From Paracoccaceae bacterium (GTDB lineage Bacteria; Pseudomonadota; Alphaproteobacteria; Rhodobacterales; Rhodobacteraceae): a DNA stretch of 20,248 bases. The stretch is from NCBI GenBank assembly GCA_027069385.1, contig JALXER010000169.1, positions 1-20,248 on the forward strand, in the 5' to 3' direction. A program made the position numbers and the translations under genes. The notes under the pieces were generated by a model, which made no database searches, was not told the DNA's origin, and saw only the letters and a program-made list of their open reading frames with translations. Positions 7,692 through 16,263 of the stretch are shown here, piece by piece. Position 1 is the stretch's first letter. Every line of letters starts with the position of its first letter.

Positions 7692-9335
7692 GTGAGTACA
7701 AGGCGAAAAATATCCCAGCTGGTTCTGACTGCGATCATTCTGTTCGCAATCGGGCTGGCGGGGTTCGGGTTTTTCACCTTCCAGCGCAGTCTGGCCGCGC
7801 TTAATCAGGCCAGTCAGGAAGATATATCCTGGTCGGTTACCCAGTTGGAAATCGAGTTGATGCGGTTTCGCGACTCGCTGCGGGCAACCGACAGCGGCAC
7901 CGATACCTCGGTGCAGGCCATCAACCACCGGTTCGATGTTTTGTGGAGCAGGGTCGGCGTGTTCCAGCACGGGCGCATCGGCAAGCGGCTGGAACAATAC
8001 GACACGGAGCATGTGATCGACCGGCTGGTGCAAACCCTGAATGATCAGGAGGTGGCGGTGGTCAGCCTTGCCCCCTTTGACCAGGCCACCAATGCCAAAA
8101 TCCACCGCGCCTTTCTGCCCTATTCCAGAGCAGTTCGCGACCTGCGCCGCCGCGTCTTTCTCGGGGAAGAGGCCCTTGCTGCCGAAGTACGCAAACAGAT
8201 GCGCAGCAGCGCCGAATTTACCCTGTATCTGAGCATCATCTCGGTGGTAATGATGGTTCTGGCGCTGATTTATTACAGTTGGCAGGGCCGCCGGTTCAAA
8301 AAGCTGGCCGAACGCAACTATGCGCTGGCCTGCGAGGCGCAGGATGCCAACCTTGCCAAATCCCGCTTCCTGACCATGATGAGCCACGAATTGCGCACCC
8401 CGATGAACGGGGTTCTGGGGTTGTTGGCGCTGGTGCGCCAGACTCAGGTCAACGAGGCGCAGGAACGGTTGCTGGGGCAGGCTAACCGCTCGGCGCAAAC
8501 CATGATCGACATGCTGACCGATATTCTGGATTACTCGGCGTTAGAGGGCAACGATATCAGCATCGAACAACAGCCCTTTGCGCCGCGCCAACTGGCAATA
8601 GCGCTGGAACAAGCCATCGCGCCCGAAACGCGGCACGACGATGGCGGGTTCAGCGTGCAGACGGGCGCGGATTGCCCCGAACGTTTGAACGGCGATTTCA
8701 ACCGGCTGCGGCAATCCTTTGCCCATCTGGTCACCTATTTCACCGAAACCGCCGGAACCGGCCAGATCAACCTGAAGCTGGACTATGAGGGCGGCGATCT
8801 GGTCGGGCGCATCAATCTGGAATACGCGCCGCAGGGCGAAAACTGGACGCCGGATCTGATTTTTGGTGGTCGGGATGAAGGAGTTGGCGGCTTTGCTGCC
8901 GATGCGCTTGGCCCCGCGCTGGCGCGCGGGCTGATTCGCAATATGGGTGGTACCATCGCGCTGGAACCCTCGACCGACGGCGAAATCTGCGTGCTGGTGC
9001 GCGTTCCGCTGGAGGTCGCAAAACAAGCGCCGGTGGTTCGAATCAAATGCGAGGTGCGCTCGCAGGTTTTACGCACGCTTTGCCGCTCGGCACTTGATGA
9101 TGGCGGGGTGCAATTTGTCGAGGATGAATCCTCGGGCGATATCGCCTTTGTTATGCTGGAGGCCGGCAGCGCCGACGAGGCCGCGCAGGTCGCCAAGTTG
9201 CGCCAGATGTTGCCCGATGCGCTGATCATTGCGGTTGGCACACCTACCGATGCGGGCCTGTTTGACCATATCGCCACCATGCCCCTGAATGTGGAACAGT
9301 TGCGCAAAACGGTTTTTGAGCGTCTGGCCTCATAA
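7692..9335 (+). CDS. membrane sensor histidine kinase with degenerate ATPase and pseudo-receiver domains
   Basis: A 547-residue protein starting at GTG 7692, one base after the preceding stop, with little ribosome-binding sequence, suggesting translational coupling. Layout: membrane helix about 9-30, a periplasmic, mostly helical domain of about 145 residues, a second helix about 178-197, then a HisKA domain with MMSHELRTPMNG carrying phosphoacceptor His232. The catalytic domain keeps the shape (GDFNRLRQSF) but reads AHLVTYFTE where NLLSNA is expected, so both N-box asparagines are lost. The D-x-G-x-G stretch is absent and the G2 region (LGPALARGLIRNMGG) is altered. The last 110 residues look like a receiver without acidic pair or phosphoacceptor Asp (IAFVMLEAGS at that point). 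It is therefore probably unable to bind ATP and may be a phosphotransfer or allosteric partner of the next kinase. Confidence 0.85.
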   Translation: MSTRRKISQLVLTAIILFAIGLAGFGFFTFQRSLAALNQASQEDISWSVTQLEIELMRFRDSLRATDSGTDTSVQAINHRFDVLWSRVGVFQHGRIGKRLEQYDTEHVIDRLVQTLNDQEVAVVSLAPFDQATNAKIHRAFLPYSRAVRDLRRRVFLGEEALAAEVRKQMRSSAEFTLYLSIISVVMMVLALIYYSWQGRRFKKLAERNYALACEAQDANLAKSRFLTMMSHELRTPMNGVLGLLALVRQTQVNEAQERLLGQANRSAQTMIDMLTDILDYSALEGNDISIEQQPFAPRQLAIALEQAIAPETRHDDGGFSVQTGADCPERLNGDFNRLRQSFAHLVTYFTETAGTGQINLKLDYEGGDLVGRINLEYAPQGENWTPDLIFGGRDEGVGGFAADALGPALARGLIRNMGGTIALEPSTDGEICVLVRVPLEVAKQAPVVRIKCEVRSQVLRTLCRSALDDGGVQFVEDESSGDIAFVMLEAGSADEAAQVAKLRQMLPDALIIAVGTPTDAGLFDHIATMPLNVEQLRKTVFERLAS

Positions 9336-9425
9336 TTTGCTAACACTTTTTTGCTAATTCGTCTATAAGATACAACCTAGGGGTATTTTCCCCGCGGGCT
9401 TGCACCCATTTGTGCCGGGAAACCA
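9336..9425 (+). promoter_or_regulatory. gap between kinase genes with TTTGCTAA direct repeat and possible -10
   Basis: TTTGCTAA occurs at 9336-9343 and again at 9350-9357, 14 bases apart. TATAAG follows at 9364-9369. This 90-base gap is the longest within the signalling module, so an internal promoter or regulator site is possible. No -35 of good quality is spaced correctly. Confidence 0.25.
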
Positions 9426-10910
9426 ATGCAGACTAAACAAAATGAATTCGACGCCGAAACCTCGCAGGATTTGCGGTTTTTGCTTTTGTCGCATGATATC
9501 CGCTCGGTGTTGTCGGGCATTGTCGGCGGGCTGTCATTGATCGAGGGCGCAACCCTGACCGAACAGGAACAGGGGCATCTGGCGCGGGTCAAATCGGCGG
9601 GGCGGATGCTGGCCGACCTGATAGAGGAATCGGGCGCCGATCCTTCGGCGCGCACCCCGCGCGACCTTGACCCTGCGCCGGTGATCGAACAGATCCGGGC
9701 GCGCTGGGAAAACGAGGGCGCGGCCAACGGGGTTGTGATCAATTTTGGTGACAGTACCAACCTGCCGCCCGTAACCGGCCTAAGCCGCGTCGGGTTTGCG
9801 CGGATATTCAACAATCTGATCGGCAACGCGATGAAAAGCCCCGGCGTCAGCGTCATCGAGATGACATTTGACACCACAAACACGGCCGAACTTGGCGTGA
9901 AAATCAGCGATAACGGCGGCGGTTTTTCGGCGACGGCGCTGGAACACGCCTTTCAGATCTGGGGCGGCAAGGTCAATACCGGCCGGCCGCAAAACGGGTT
10001 GGGGCTGTATATCGTCAAGTCGCTGGTCGAACATGCCGGTGGACGGGTGCGGGCCTTTAACCGCACGCAGGGCGGGGCCTGTGTCGAGGTGGTGTTGAAA
10101 TCGGGCAAGCCGGTGAAACCCCGTCAACCGGCCACGGCCAACGCGCTGCCCGACCTGTCGAACCTGAACATTCTGGTGGCCGAAGATAACGTGACCAACC
10201 AGTTGGTGGTCACCCAGATGCTGCTGGCGCTCAATGCCAAATTCAGCGTGGCCTCTGACGGGGTAGAGGCGCTGCAACTGTTCGAGCAGGAACCCTTTGA
10301 TCTGGGCCTGATCGACATCGAAATGCCGCGAAAGTCGGGGTTGGAGGTTATCCGCGAGGTGCGCAACCGCCCGGATGCACGCGCAAAAACCCCGCTGGTT
10401 GCCCTGACCGCCTATGCCATGGACGACCACCGCGAACGCATCCACAAGGCCGGTGCCGACGGGCTGATCCCCAAACCGATCACCGATATCGCCCGCTTTG
10501 GCGAGGCTATTCTGGGCTTTTGCACACAGACGCCAACGCCCGCCGTCGAGCAGACCACGCCCGACGGGACGGTGATCGACCGGAGCATCTATGATGCGCT
10601 GGCCGAGGTGATTGGCAAAGATTCAATGGTTGAACTGCTGGGCAAGGTGCAGCAAGACCTGCGCTCGGTCCAGTCGGGGCTGAATGACGGCATGGCCGCG
10701 CATGATACCGCGCCAATTCGTGCCAATACCCATATCCTGATGTCGGTGGCCGGTGCCATTGGCGCGGTGGGGCTGCAATCGGTTGCGCAAAACCTCAATC
10801 AGGCCGCCGGTCAGGGCGACTGGCCGCGCGTCACCCCGCTTGCGGATGAATGCCAAAAGGGGCTTGATTTGGTGCAGACCTTCGTTACAAAGGAGCTAAG
10901 TATCTGGTAA
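9426..10910 (+). CDS. soluble hybrid histidine kinase: HisKA-HATPase-receiver-Hpt
   Basis: A 494-residue protein without membrane segments. The N-terminal HisKA-like helix carries LLLSHDIRSVLSG with His23. The ATPase domain is intact: N-box RIFNNLIGNAMK, G1 DNGGGF, G2 NGLGLYIVKSL. A receiver follows (about 248-365) with NILVAEDN acidic pair, phosphoacceptor Asp297 in LIDIEMP, LVALTAYA and Lys350 in PKPI. The C-terminal part (about 385-494) resembles an Hpt domain with His436 in RANTHILMSVAGAIGA. The usual H-x-L-K-G/S is H-I-L-M-S here, so the basic residue after the His is replaced. It contains every step of a His-Asp-His relay and can pass phosphate to the response regulator that follows nine bases downstream. 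Its input is probably the membrane kinase upstream, since it has no sensor domain of its own. The start has GGGA upstream. Confidence 0.85.
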   Translation: MQTKQNEFDAETSQDLRFLLLSHDIRSVLSGIVGGLSLIEGATLTEQEQGHLARVKSAGRMLADLIEESGADPSARTPRDLDPAPVIEQIRARWENEGAANGVVINFGDSTNLPPVTGLSRVGFARIFNNLIGNAMKSPGVSVIEMTFDTTNTAELGVKISDNGGGFSATALEHAFQIWGGKVNTGRPQNGLGLYIVKSLVEHAGGRVRAFNRTQGGACVEVVLKSGKPVKPRQPATANALPDLSNLNILVAEDNVTNQLVVTQMLLALNAKFSVASDGVEALQLFEQEPFDLGLIDIEMPRKSGLEVIREVRNRPDARAKTPLVALTAYAMDDHRERIHKAGADGLIPKPITDIARFGEAILGFCTQTPTPAVEQTTPDGTVIDRSIYDALAEVIGKDSMVELLGKVQQDLRSVQSGLNDGMAAHDTAPIRANTHILMSVAGAIGAVGLQSVAQNLNQAAGQGDWPRVTPLADECQKGLDLVQTFVTKELSIW

Positions 10911-10919
10911 GGCGCTGAA

Positions 10920-12320
10920 ATGACGCAACAAATATTACTTGTTGAAGACACGATATCCTTGGCGATGGTGTATCGCTCGGTGCTGGAAAAGGCCGGGTAC
11001 GCGGTAGAACTGGCCGATACGCTTGCCCAAACCCGCGCCGCGATCTCTCAACAAAGCTTTGACGTGATCCTGCTGGATCTTTTATTGCCCGACGGCGACG
11101 GGATAGAGGTGCTGGCCGAAATACTGGACAGAAACAAGGATACGCGGGTGGTGGTGATCACCGCCAACGGCTCTATCAATCGGGCGATCGATGCGATGCG
11201 CAAGGGCGCGTTCGATTTTCTGGTCAAGCCGTTTGACGAAAAACGCCTGACTGCGGCGGTGCAAAGCGCGCTGGAATCGGTCAAACACCTGACCCGCGAA
11301 ACCGCGGCTCCGGCCCGAGCCCAAAGCGAATACCACCATTTTATCGGCACCTCGCCGCAAATGCAGCGGATTTACGCGATGATCGAAAACATCGGCCATT
11401 CCTTTGCCTCGGTGTTTATTACCGGCGAAAGCGGCACCGGCAAAGAGGTGGCGGCGCAGGCCATTCATACAGTGTCGGGGCGGGCCAAGGGGCCGTTTGT
11501 GGCGCTCAATTGCGGCGCGATCCCCAAGGATCTGCTGGAGTCGGAGGTTTTCGGCCATTTGAAAGGCTCTTTCACCGGTGCGATTTCGGATAAAAAGGGC
11601 GCGGCGGAATCGGCGTCAGGCGGCACGCTGTTTCTGGACGAAATCTGCGAAATGGACCTGAGCCTGCAAACCAAGCTGCTGCGCTTTCTGGAAACCCAGC
11701 AAATCCAGCCGGTCGGGGCCACGCGGCCCAAGCCGGTCGATGTGCGCATTCTGTGCGCCACAAACCGCGACCCTATGGCCGAGGTCCGCGCCGGCCGGTT
11801 TCGCGAGGACCTGTATTACCGCCTGTTTGTCATCCCGCTGCACATGCCGCCGCTGCGCGACCGCCCCGAGGATATACTGGCGATTGTCGCGCGTAAATTG
11901 CCCGAATACGCCGCGCAAGAGGGCAAGAAGTTTACCGGCCTGTCGCCCGAAGTTACGCAGGTTTTCAGCACCTATGACTGGCCCGGAAATGTGCGCCAGT
12001 TGCTGAACGTGTTGCGCAATATCGTGGTGCTGCATGACGGGGTGCAGGTTGAATTGCCCATGCTGCCTGACGATTTTTCCCGCAAAAACGTGGCCCCGAT
12101 CCCCCCAGTGACTGGCGAACAGCCGGTGCAAAGCGCGCCGGTTGCACAGCCGGTTTATCGCCCCGAGGTCGGCAAGACCCTTGCCCAGATGGAGCGCGAA
12201 TACGTCGAATCCACCGTCGAAAGCTGCGATGGGTCCGTCCCCGAGGCGGCGAAAATTCTGGGGGTGTCGCCCTCTACCATCTATCGCAAGCGCGAGGCGT
12301 GGAAAAAACAGGCGGTGTAA
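10920..12320 (+). CDS. NtrC-family sigma-54-dependent response regulator
   Basis: A 466-residue transcription activator. The receiver (1-120) has the acidic pair ED at 9-10, phosphoacceptor Asp53 in ILLDLLLPDG and Lys103 in VKPFD. The AAA+ domain (about 140-370) has Walker A GESGTGKE (169-176), the sigma-54 contact loop GSFTGA (216-221, where GAFTGA is usual), Walker B GGTLFLDEI, and RFREDLYYRL with the arginine finger region. WPGNVRQLLNVL marks the end. A Pro/Gln-rich linker leads to a Fis-type helix-turn-helix (EAAKILGVSPSTIYRKREAW). It therefore activates RpoN promoters when phosphorylated, most likely by the hybrid kinase just upstream. AAGG with a seven-base spacer precedes the ATG. The targets are unknown; the nucleoside operon begins 63 bases downstream on the same strand. 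Confidence 0.93.
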   Translation: MTQQILLVEDTISLAMVYRSVLEKAGYAVELADTLAQTRAAISQQSFDVILLDLLLPDGDGIEVLAEILDRNKDTRVVVITANGSINRAIDAMRKGAFDFLVKPFDEKRLTAAVQSALESVKHLTRETAAPARAQSEYHHFIGTSPQMQRIYAMIENIGHSFASVFITGESGTGKEVAAQAIHTVSGRAKGPFVALNCGAIPKDLLESEVFGHLKGSFTGAISDKKGAAESASGGTLFLDEICEMDLSLQTKLLRFLETQQIQPVGATRPKPVDVRILCATNRDPMAEVRAGRFREDLYYRLFVIPLHMPPLRDRPEDILAIVARKLPEYAAQEGKKFTGLSPEVTQVFSTYDWPGNVRQLLNVLRNIVVLHDGVQVELPMLPDDFSRKNVAPIPPVTGEQPVQSAPVAQPVYRPEVGKTLAQMEREYVESTVESCDGSVPEAAKILGVSPSTIYRKREAWKKQAV

Positions 12321-12383
12321 ACGGGCTTGCAGGGGGTTTTTATTGGGCGCATACTGGGTGGTCAATAACTCAGGAATGTCCGG

Positions 12384-12779
12384 ATGAAACTGTTTACCGC
12401 TGCCAAAACCGTGCGCGAAAATGCGCACGCGCCCTATTCGAATTTCAAGGTGGGGGCGGCGTTGAAAACCACCGATGGCACGGTGTTTTCGGGGTGCAAC
12501 GTCGAAAATGTCGCCTATCCCGAGGGCACCTGCGCCGAGGCGGGCGCGATTGCCGCGATGGTGGCGGCTGGGCAGGGGGGCATTGCCGAAATTCTGGTAA
12601 TGGCCGATTCCGAGGTGCCGATTACCCCTTGCGGCGGCTGCCGCCAGAAAATCGCCGAATTCGGCACGCCCGACACGCTGATCATCCTTGCCAGCCCCGA
12701 TGCCGAGGTCGGGCGCACCACCCTTGGCGCGCTGCTGCCCGGCGCGTTTGTGCCTGCCCATCTGGATGCGGGTGCCTAG
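12384..12779 (+). CDS. cdd: cytidine deaminase
   Basis: A 131-residue homotetrameric-type cytidine deaminase, converting cytidine and deoxycytidine to uridine and deoxyuridine in the cytoplasm. The zinc site is visible: Cys50 and catalytic Glu52 in TCAEAGAI, and Cys83 and Cys86 in PCGGCRQK. APYSNFKVGAAL and FSGCNVENVAYPEG are family blocks for substrate binding. The length is typical of the short, three-cysteine class. AGGA lies eight bases before the ATG. It is the first gene of a five-gene run, and its TAG stop directly abuts the deoA ATG. A promoter could lie in the 63-base gap after the regulator gene, but none is clear. Confidence 0.95.
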   Translation: MKLFTAAKTVRENAHAPYSNFKVGAALKTTDGTVFSGCNVENVAYPEGTCAEAGAIAAMVAAGQGGIAEILVMADSEVPITPCGGCRQKIAEFGTPDTLIILASPDAEVGRTTLGALLPGAFVPAHLDAGA

Positions 12780-14084
12780 ATGCTGGCGCAGGAAATCATT
12801 GCAGCCAAACGGGACGGGCGCGCGCTTGACGATCAGGAAATCCGCTTTTTTATCGACGGGCTAGGCGATGGCTCGGTTTCGGGCGAACAGGCGGCGGCCT
12901 TTGCCATGGCGGTGTATTTTCAAAAGATGACCATGGGAGAGCGCATCGCCCTGACCCGGGCCATGCGCGACAGCGGCGATGTGCTGACATGGAACTTGCC
13001 CGGGCCGGTGCTGGACAAGCATTCGACCGGCGGGGTGGGCGATAACGTGTCGCTGATGCTGGCGCCCGCGCTGGCGGTTTGCGGGGCCTATGTGCCGATG
13101 ATCTCGGGGCGCGGGCTGGGCCATACCGGCGGCACGCTGGACAAATTCGATGCAATTCCGGGCTATCAGACCCAGCCCGACGTGGCGACGCTGCGCCGCG
13201 TCACGCGCGAGGTCGGTTGCGCCATCATTGGCCAGACCGGCGATATCGCTCCGGCGGACAAGCGGCTTTATGGGATTCGCGATGTGACGGCGACGGTTGA
13301 ATCCGTAGATCTGATCACCGCGTCGATTCTGTCGAAAAAGCTGGCGGCGGGGCTGGGCGGGCTGGTGCTGGATGTCAAATGCGGCTCGGGGGCGTTTATG
13401 GACAGCATCCCGCGCGCGCGCGAACTGGCACAATCGCTGGTCAGCGTGGCCAATGGTGCGGGCTGCGCCACATCGGCGCTGATTACCGATATGAACGAAC
13501 CGCTGGCCAGTGCGGCGGGCAATGCGCTGGAAATGCGTAACGCGGTGCAGTTTCTGCGCGGTGATGAAATCGACAGCCGGTTATGGGATGTAACCGTGGC
13601 GCTGGGTGCGGAACTGCTGGCCAGTGCCGGACTGGCGGCGGATGCAGAGGCGGGCGCCAAACAGATGCGCGCGGCCTTCCAGTCCGGCGCCGCGGCCGAG
13701 CGGTTTGGCCAGATGGTTACGGCGCTGGGCGGCCCGTCGGATTTTGTGGACTCTTGCGATACATACTTGGCCCAAGCCCCGATCGTTGCCGAGGTTTACG
13801 CCCCCGAGGGGTTTGTAACCGCCATCGATACGCGCGGCGTCGGCATGGCCGTGGTGGCGCTTGGCGGCGGGCGGCGGCGCTCGACCGACCGCATCGATTA
13901 CGGCGTCGGGCTGGACTGGCTGGCGGGGATTGGCGCGCATGTGGATGCAGAGCGCCCGATCGCGCGGATCCACGCCAACACCAAAGAACAGGTAAAGGAG
14001 GCCTCGGCGCGGGTGCTGGCGGCCTATCGGACCGGCGACGCTGCTCCGGTGGAAACGCCGCTCATACTGGAAAGGATAAGCTGA
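12780..14084 (+). CDS. deoA: thymidine phosphorylase
   Basis: A 434-residue pyrimidine nucleoside phosphorylase that cleaves thymidine (and deoxyuridine) to the base and deoxyribose-1-phosphate. KHSTGGVGDNVSLMLAP is the phosphate-binding glycine loop. SGRGLGHTGGTLDKFD (from about residue 109) is the family signature. GLVLDVKCGSGAFM and ALGGGRRRSTDRIDYGVG mark the alpha/beta and C-terminal domains. DeoA is preferred over the Gram-positive Pdp because of the context and length. It begins directly after the cdd stop, and its TGA overlaps the deoB ATG by one base (TGATG), so translation is coupled. Confidence 0.95.
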   Translation: MLAQEIIAAKRDGRALDDQEIRFFIDGLGDGSVSGEQAAAFAMAVYFQKMTMGERIALTRAMRDSGDVLTWNLPGPVLDKHSTGGVGDNVSLMLAPALAVCGAYVPMISGRGLGHTGGTLDKFDAIPGYQTQPDVATLRRVTREVGCAIIGQTGDIAPADKRLYGIRDVTATVESVDLITASILSKKLAAGLGGLVLDVKCGSGAFMDSIPRARELAQSLVSVANGAGCATSALITDMNEPLASAAGNALEMRNAVQFLRGDEIDSRLWDVTVALGAELLASAGLAADAEAGAKQMRAAFQSGAAAERFGQMVTALGGPSDFVDSCDTYLAQAPIVAEVYAPEGFVTAIDTRGVGMAVVALGGGRRRSTDRIDYGVGLDWLAGIGAHVDAERPIARIHANTKEQVKEASARVLAAYRTGDAAPVETPLILERIS

Positions 14085-15289
14085 TGGCACGGGCATTTTT
14101 ACTGATCATGGATTCGGTTGGCATTGGCGGCGCGCAGGATGCGGCCAGCTTTGGCGATGCGGGGTCGAATACGCTGGGCCATATCGCGCAGGAATGCGCC
14201 GCGGGGCGCGCCGATCAGGGGCGCAGCGGCCCGTTGCAGCTGCCCAACCTGTGCAAGCTTGGCTTTGGCGCAGCGGCGCGACTGGCCACCGATGACGCCT
14301 TGCCCGGTCTGGATACCGCGCCAAACGGGTTGTTTGCCGCCGCGAACGAGGTCTCCAAGGGCAAGGATACCCCCACCGGCCACTGGGAACTGGCAGGCGT
14401 GCCGGTGCCGTTCGACTGGCACTATTTCCCCGACACCCAGCCCGCTTTTCCACCCGACAAGATTGCCGAATTCATCGACAGGGCGGGCCTGCCGGGTATT
14501 CTGGGCGATTGCCACGCCTCGGGCACCGCGATCATCGAGCAACTGGGGCTGGAGCACATGCGCACCGGCAAGCCGATCTGCTATACCTCGGCGGACAGCG
14601 TGTTCCAGATTGCCGCGCACGAGGGCAGTTTCGGGCTGGAGCGCCTGTACGAAATCTGCGAAATCGCCGCCGAAATTTTTCATCCGATGATGGTCGGGCG
14701 GGTGATTGCGCGCCCGTTTCTGGGCGATGCGCCGGACAATTTCAAGCGTACTCCCAACCGGCATGACTATGCCATTACACCGCCCGAACCGACGCTTTGC
14801 AACCGGGTGGTTGACGCTGGCGGGCGCACGCTGGCGGTGGGCAAGATCGGCGATATCTTTGCGCATTCGGGCATATCCGAGGTGTTCAAGGGCAAGGATG
14901 ATATGGCACTGGTGGACCACACGGTTGCCCTGATGGACTCCGCGCAGGACGGCGATTTTGTCTTTGCCAATTACGTTGAATTCGACAGCCTTTACGGGCA
15001 CCGCCGCGATGTGGCCGGTTATGCCCGCCATCTGGAGGCCTTTGACGCCCGCCTGCCCGAAATCACCAGCCGGTTGCGCGACGGTGATATGCTGATCATC
15101 TCGGCCGATCACGGCAATGACCCGACATGGACGGGCACCGAACACACGCGCGAACGCGTGGCGGTGCTGATCACCGGTCCGGGGCTGCGGTTGGGCGCGC
15201 TGGGGCAGGTCGGGTTTGCCGATGTGGGTGAAACGCTGGCGGCGCATCTGGGGCTGGCGCCGGGCAAACACGGAAAGGCAATACTATGA
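14084..15289 (+). CDS. deoB: phosphopentomutase
   Basis: A 401-residue metal-dependent mutase of the alkaline phosphatase superfamily. It interconverts (deoxy)ribose-1-phosphate and -5-phosphate, taking up the product of DeoA. FLLIMDSVGIGGAQDA gives metal ligand Asp10. SNTLGH follows, then KDTPTGHWELAG with the phosphoacceptor Thr, and SADHGNDPTWTGTEHTRE (Asp342, His343) supplies the second metal cluster. The frame is open far upstream inside deoA, but the ATG at 14084 is chosen for its homologous N-terminus and the TGATG junction. GGAAAGGA lies just before. Its stop overlaps the add start (ATGA). Confidence 0.95.
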   Translation: MARAFLLIMDSVGIGGAQDAASFGDAGSNTLGHIAQECAAGRADQGRSGPLQLPNLCKLGFGAAARLATDDALPGLDTAPNGLFAAANEVSKGKDTPTGHWELAGVPVPFDWHYFPDTQPAFPPDKIAEFIDRAGLPGILGDCHASGTAIIEQLGLEHMRTGKPICYTSADSVFQIAAHEGSFGLERLYEICEIAAEIFHPMMVGRVIARPFLGDAPDNFKRTPNRHDYAITPPEPTLCNRVVDAGGRTLAVGKIGDIFAHSGISEVFKGKDDMALVDHTVALMDSAQDGDFVFANYVEFDSLYGHRRDVAGYARHLEAFDARLPEITSRLRDGDMLIISADHGNDPTWTGTEHTRERVAVLITGPGLRLGALGQVGFADVGETLAAHLGLAPGKHGKAIL

Positions 15290-16260
15290 ACTGGAAAGAC
15301 ACCCCCAAAACCGAGCTGCACCTGCATCTGGAAGGCGCGGCCCCGCCCGCATTTATCCGGCAGTTGGCACAGGAAAAATCGGTCAGTATGGACGGGGTTT
15401 TTGACCGCAACGGCGATTATCAATGGGCCGATTTTCTGGCGTTTCTGGCCACTTACGAGGCCGCCTGCGAAGTGCTCAAATCCCCCGGCGATTACCAGCG
15501 GCTGGTCGCAGCGGTACTGGAGAAATCGGCGCAAACCGGTGTGGTCTATACCGAAATATCCGTCTGCCCCGACTTTTGTGGTGGCGGCGATCTGGGGGCG
15601 TGGCGTGAATACTTCGACGCCATGTGCCAGGCCGCCGATGCCAGCCCGGTCGAAACCCGTTTCACCGTAACCGCCGTGCGCCATTTCGGCCCCGAACAGG
15701 CGCGAATCACCTCGGCCGTGGCGGCGCAGACCGCGGGGCATATGCTGACCGGCTTTGGCATGGGCGGCGACGAAAACTTTATGAACCCCGCCGATTTCGC
15801 CTATGCTTTCGATCAGGCCCGCGAGGCCGGTCTGGGCCTGACCAGCCATGCGGGCGAAATTGCCGGCCCGCAATCGGTGATCGATACGCTCGACCATCTC
15901 AAGGTCAGCCGCATCGGCCACGGGGTGCGCTCGATCGAGGATCCGGCGCTGCTGGCGCGACTGGCCGATCAGGGTATCGTGCTAGAGGTCAACCCCGGTT
16001 CGAATGTGGCGCTTTCGGTCTATCCCGACTGGCCCTCGCACCCGATCAACGCGCTGCGTGATGCCGGTGTCAAGCTGAGCGTCTCTACCGACGATCCGCC
16101 CTATTTTCATACCGATATGGTGGCGGAATACGACCACCTGCACCGCATTCACGGCTGGGGGGCAAGTGATTTTGCCGCGTCGAACCGCATTGCCATGCAG
16201 GCCGCTTTCTGCGATGAACCCACCCGAACCCGCCTTTTGACCACCTTTCAGGAGCCTTGA
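15286..16260 (+). CDS. add: adenosine deaminase
   Basis: A 324-residue zinc TIM-barrel deaminase acting on adenosine and deoxyadenosine to give inosine and deoxyinosine. TELHLHLEGA supplies zinc ligands His12 and His14. TSHAGE holds His188 and catalytic Glu191. SRIGHGVRS is the substrate-handling segment. STDDPPYF holds zinc ligand Asp269 and Asp270. It overlaps the deoB stop by four bases (ATGA), so it is translationally coupled. Adenine deaminases of the same fold exist, but the context with deoA/deoB and the motifs favour adenosine as substrate. Confidence 0.92.
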   Translation: MNWKDTPKTELHLHLEGAAPPAFIRQLAQEKSVSMDGVFDRNGDYQWADFLAFLATYEAACEVLKSPGDYQRLVAAVLEKSAQTGVVYTEISVCPDFCGGGDLGAWREYFDAMCQAADASPVETRFTVTAVRHFGPEQARITSAVAAQTAGHMLTGFGMGGDENFMNPADFAYAFDQAREAGLGLTSHAGEIAGPQSVIDTLDHLKVSRIGHGVRSIEDPALLARLADQGIVLEVNPGSNVALSVYPDWPSHPINALRDAGVKLSVSTDDPPYFHTDMVAEYDHLHRIHGWGASDFAASNRIAMQAAFCDEPTRTRLLTTFQEP

Positions 16261-16263
16261 CCC

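Noticed and set aside
9326..9340. Possible sigma-54 promoter (GG ... GC) before the soluble kinase
   Set aside because: The spacing between GG and GC is 11 bases where 10 is required, and the -24 box is otherwise poor.
13583..14083. N-terminal extension of deoB into deoA
   Set aside because: The upstream part is Arg/Gly-rich shadow sequence of deoA. The family N-terminus starts at 14084 with a TGATG junction.
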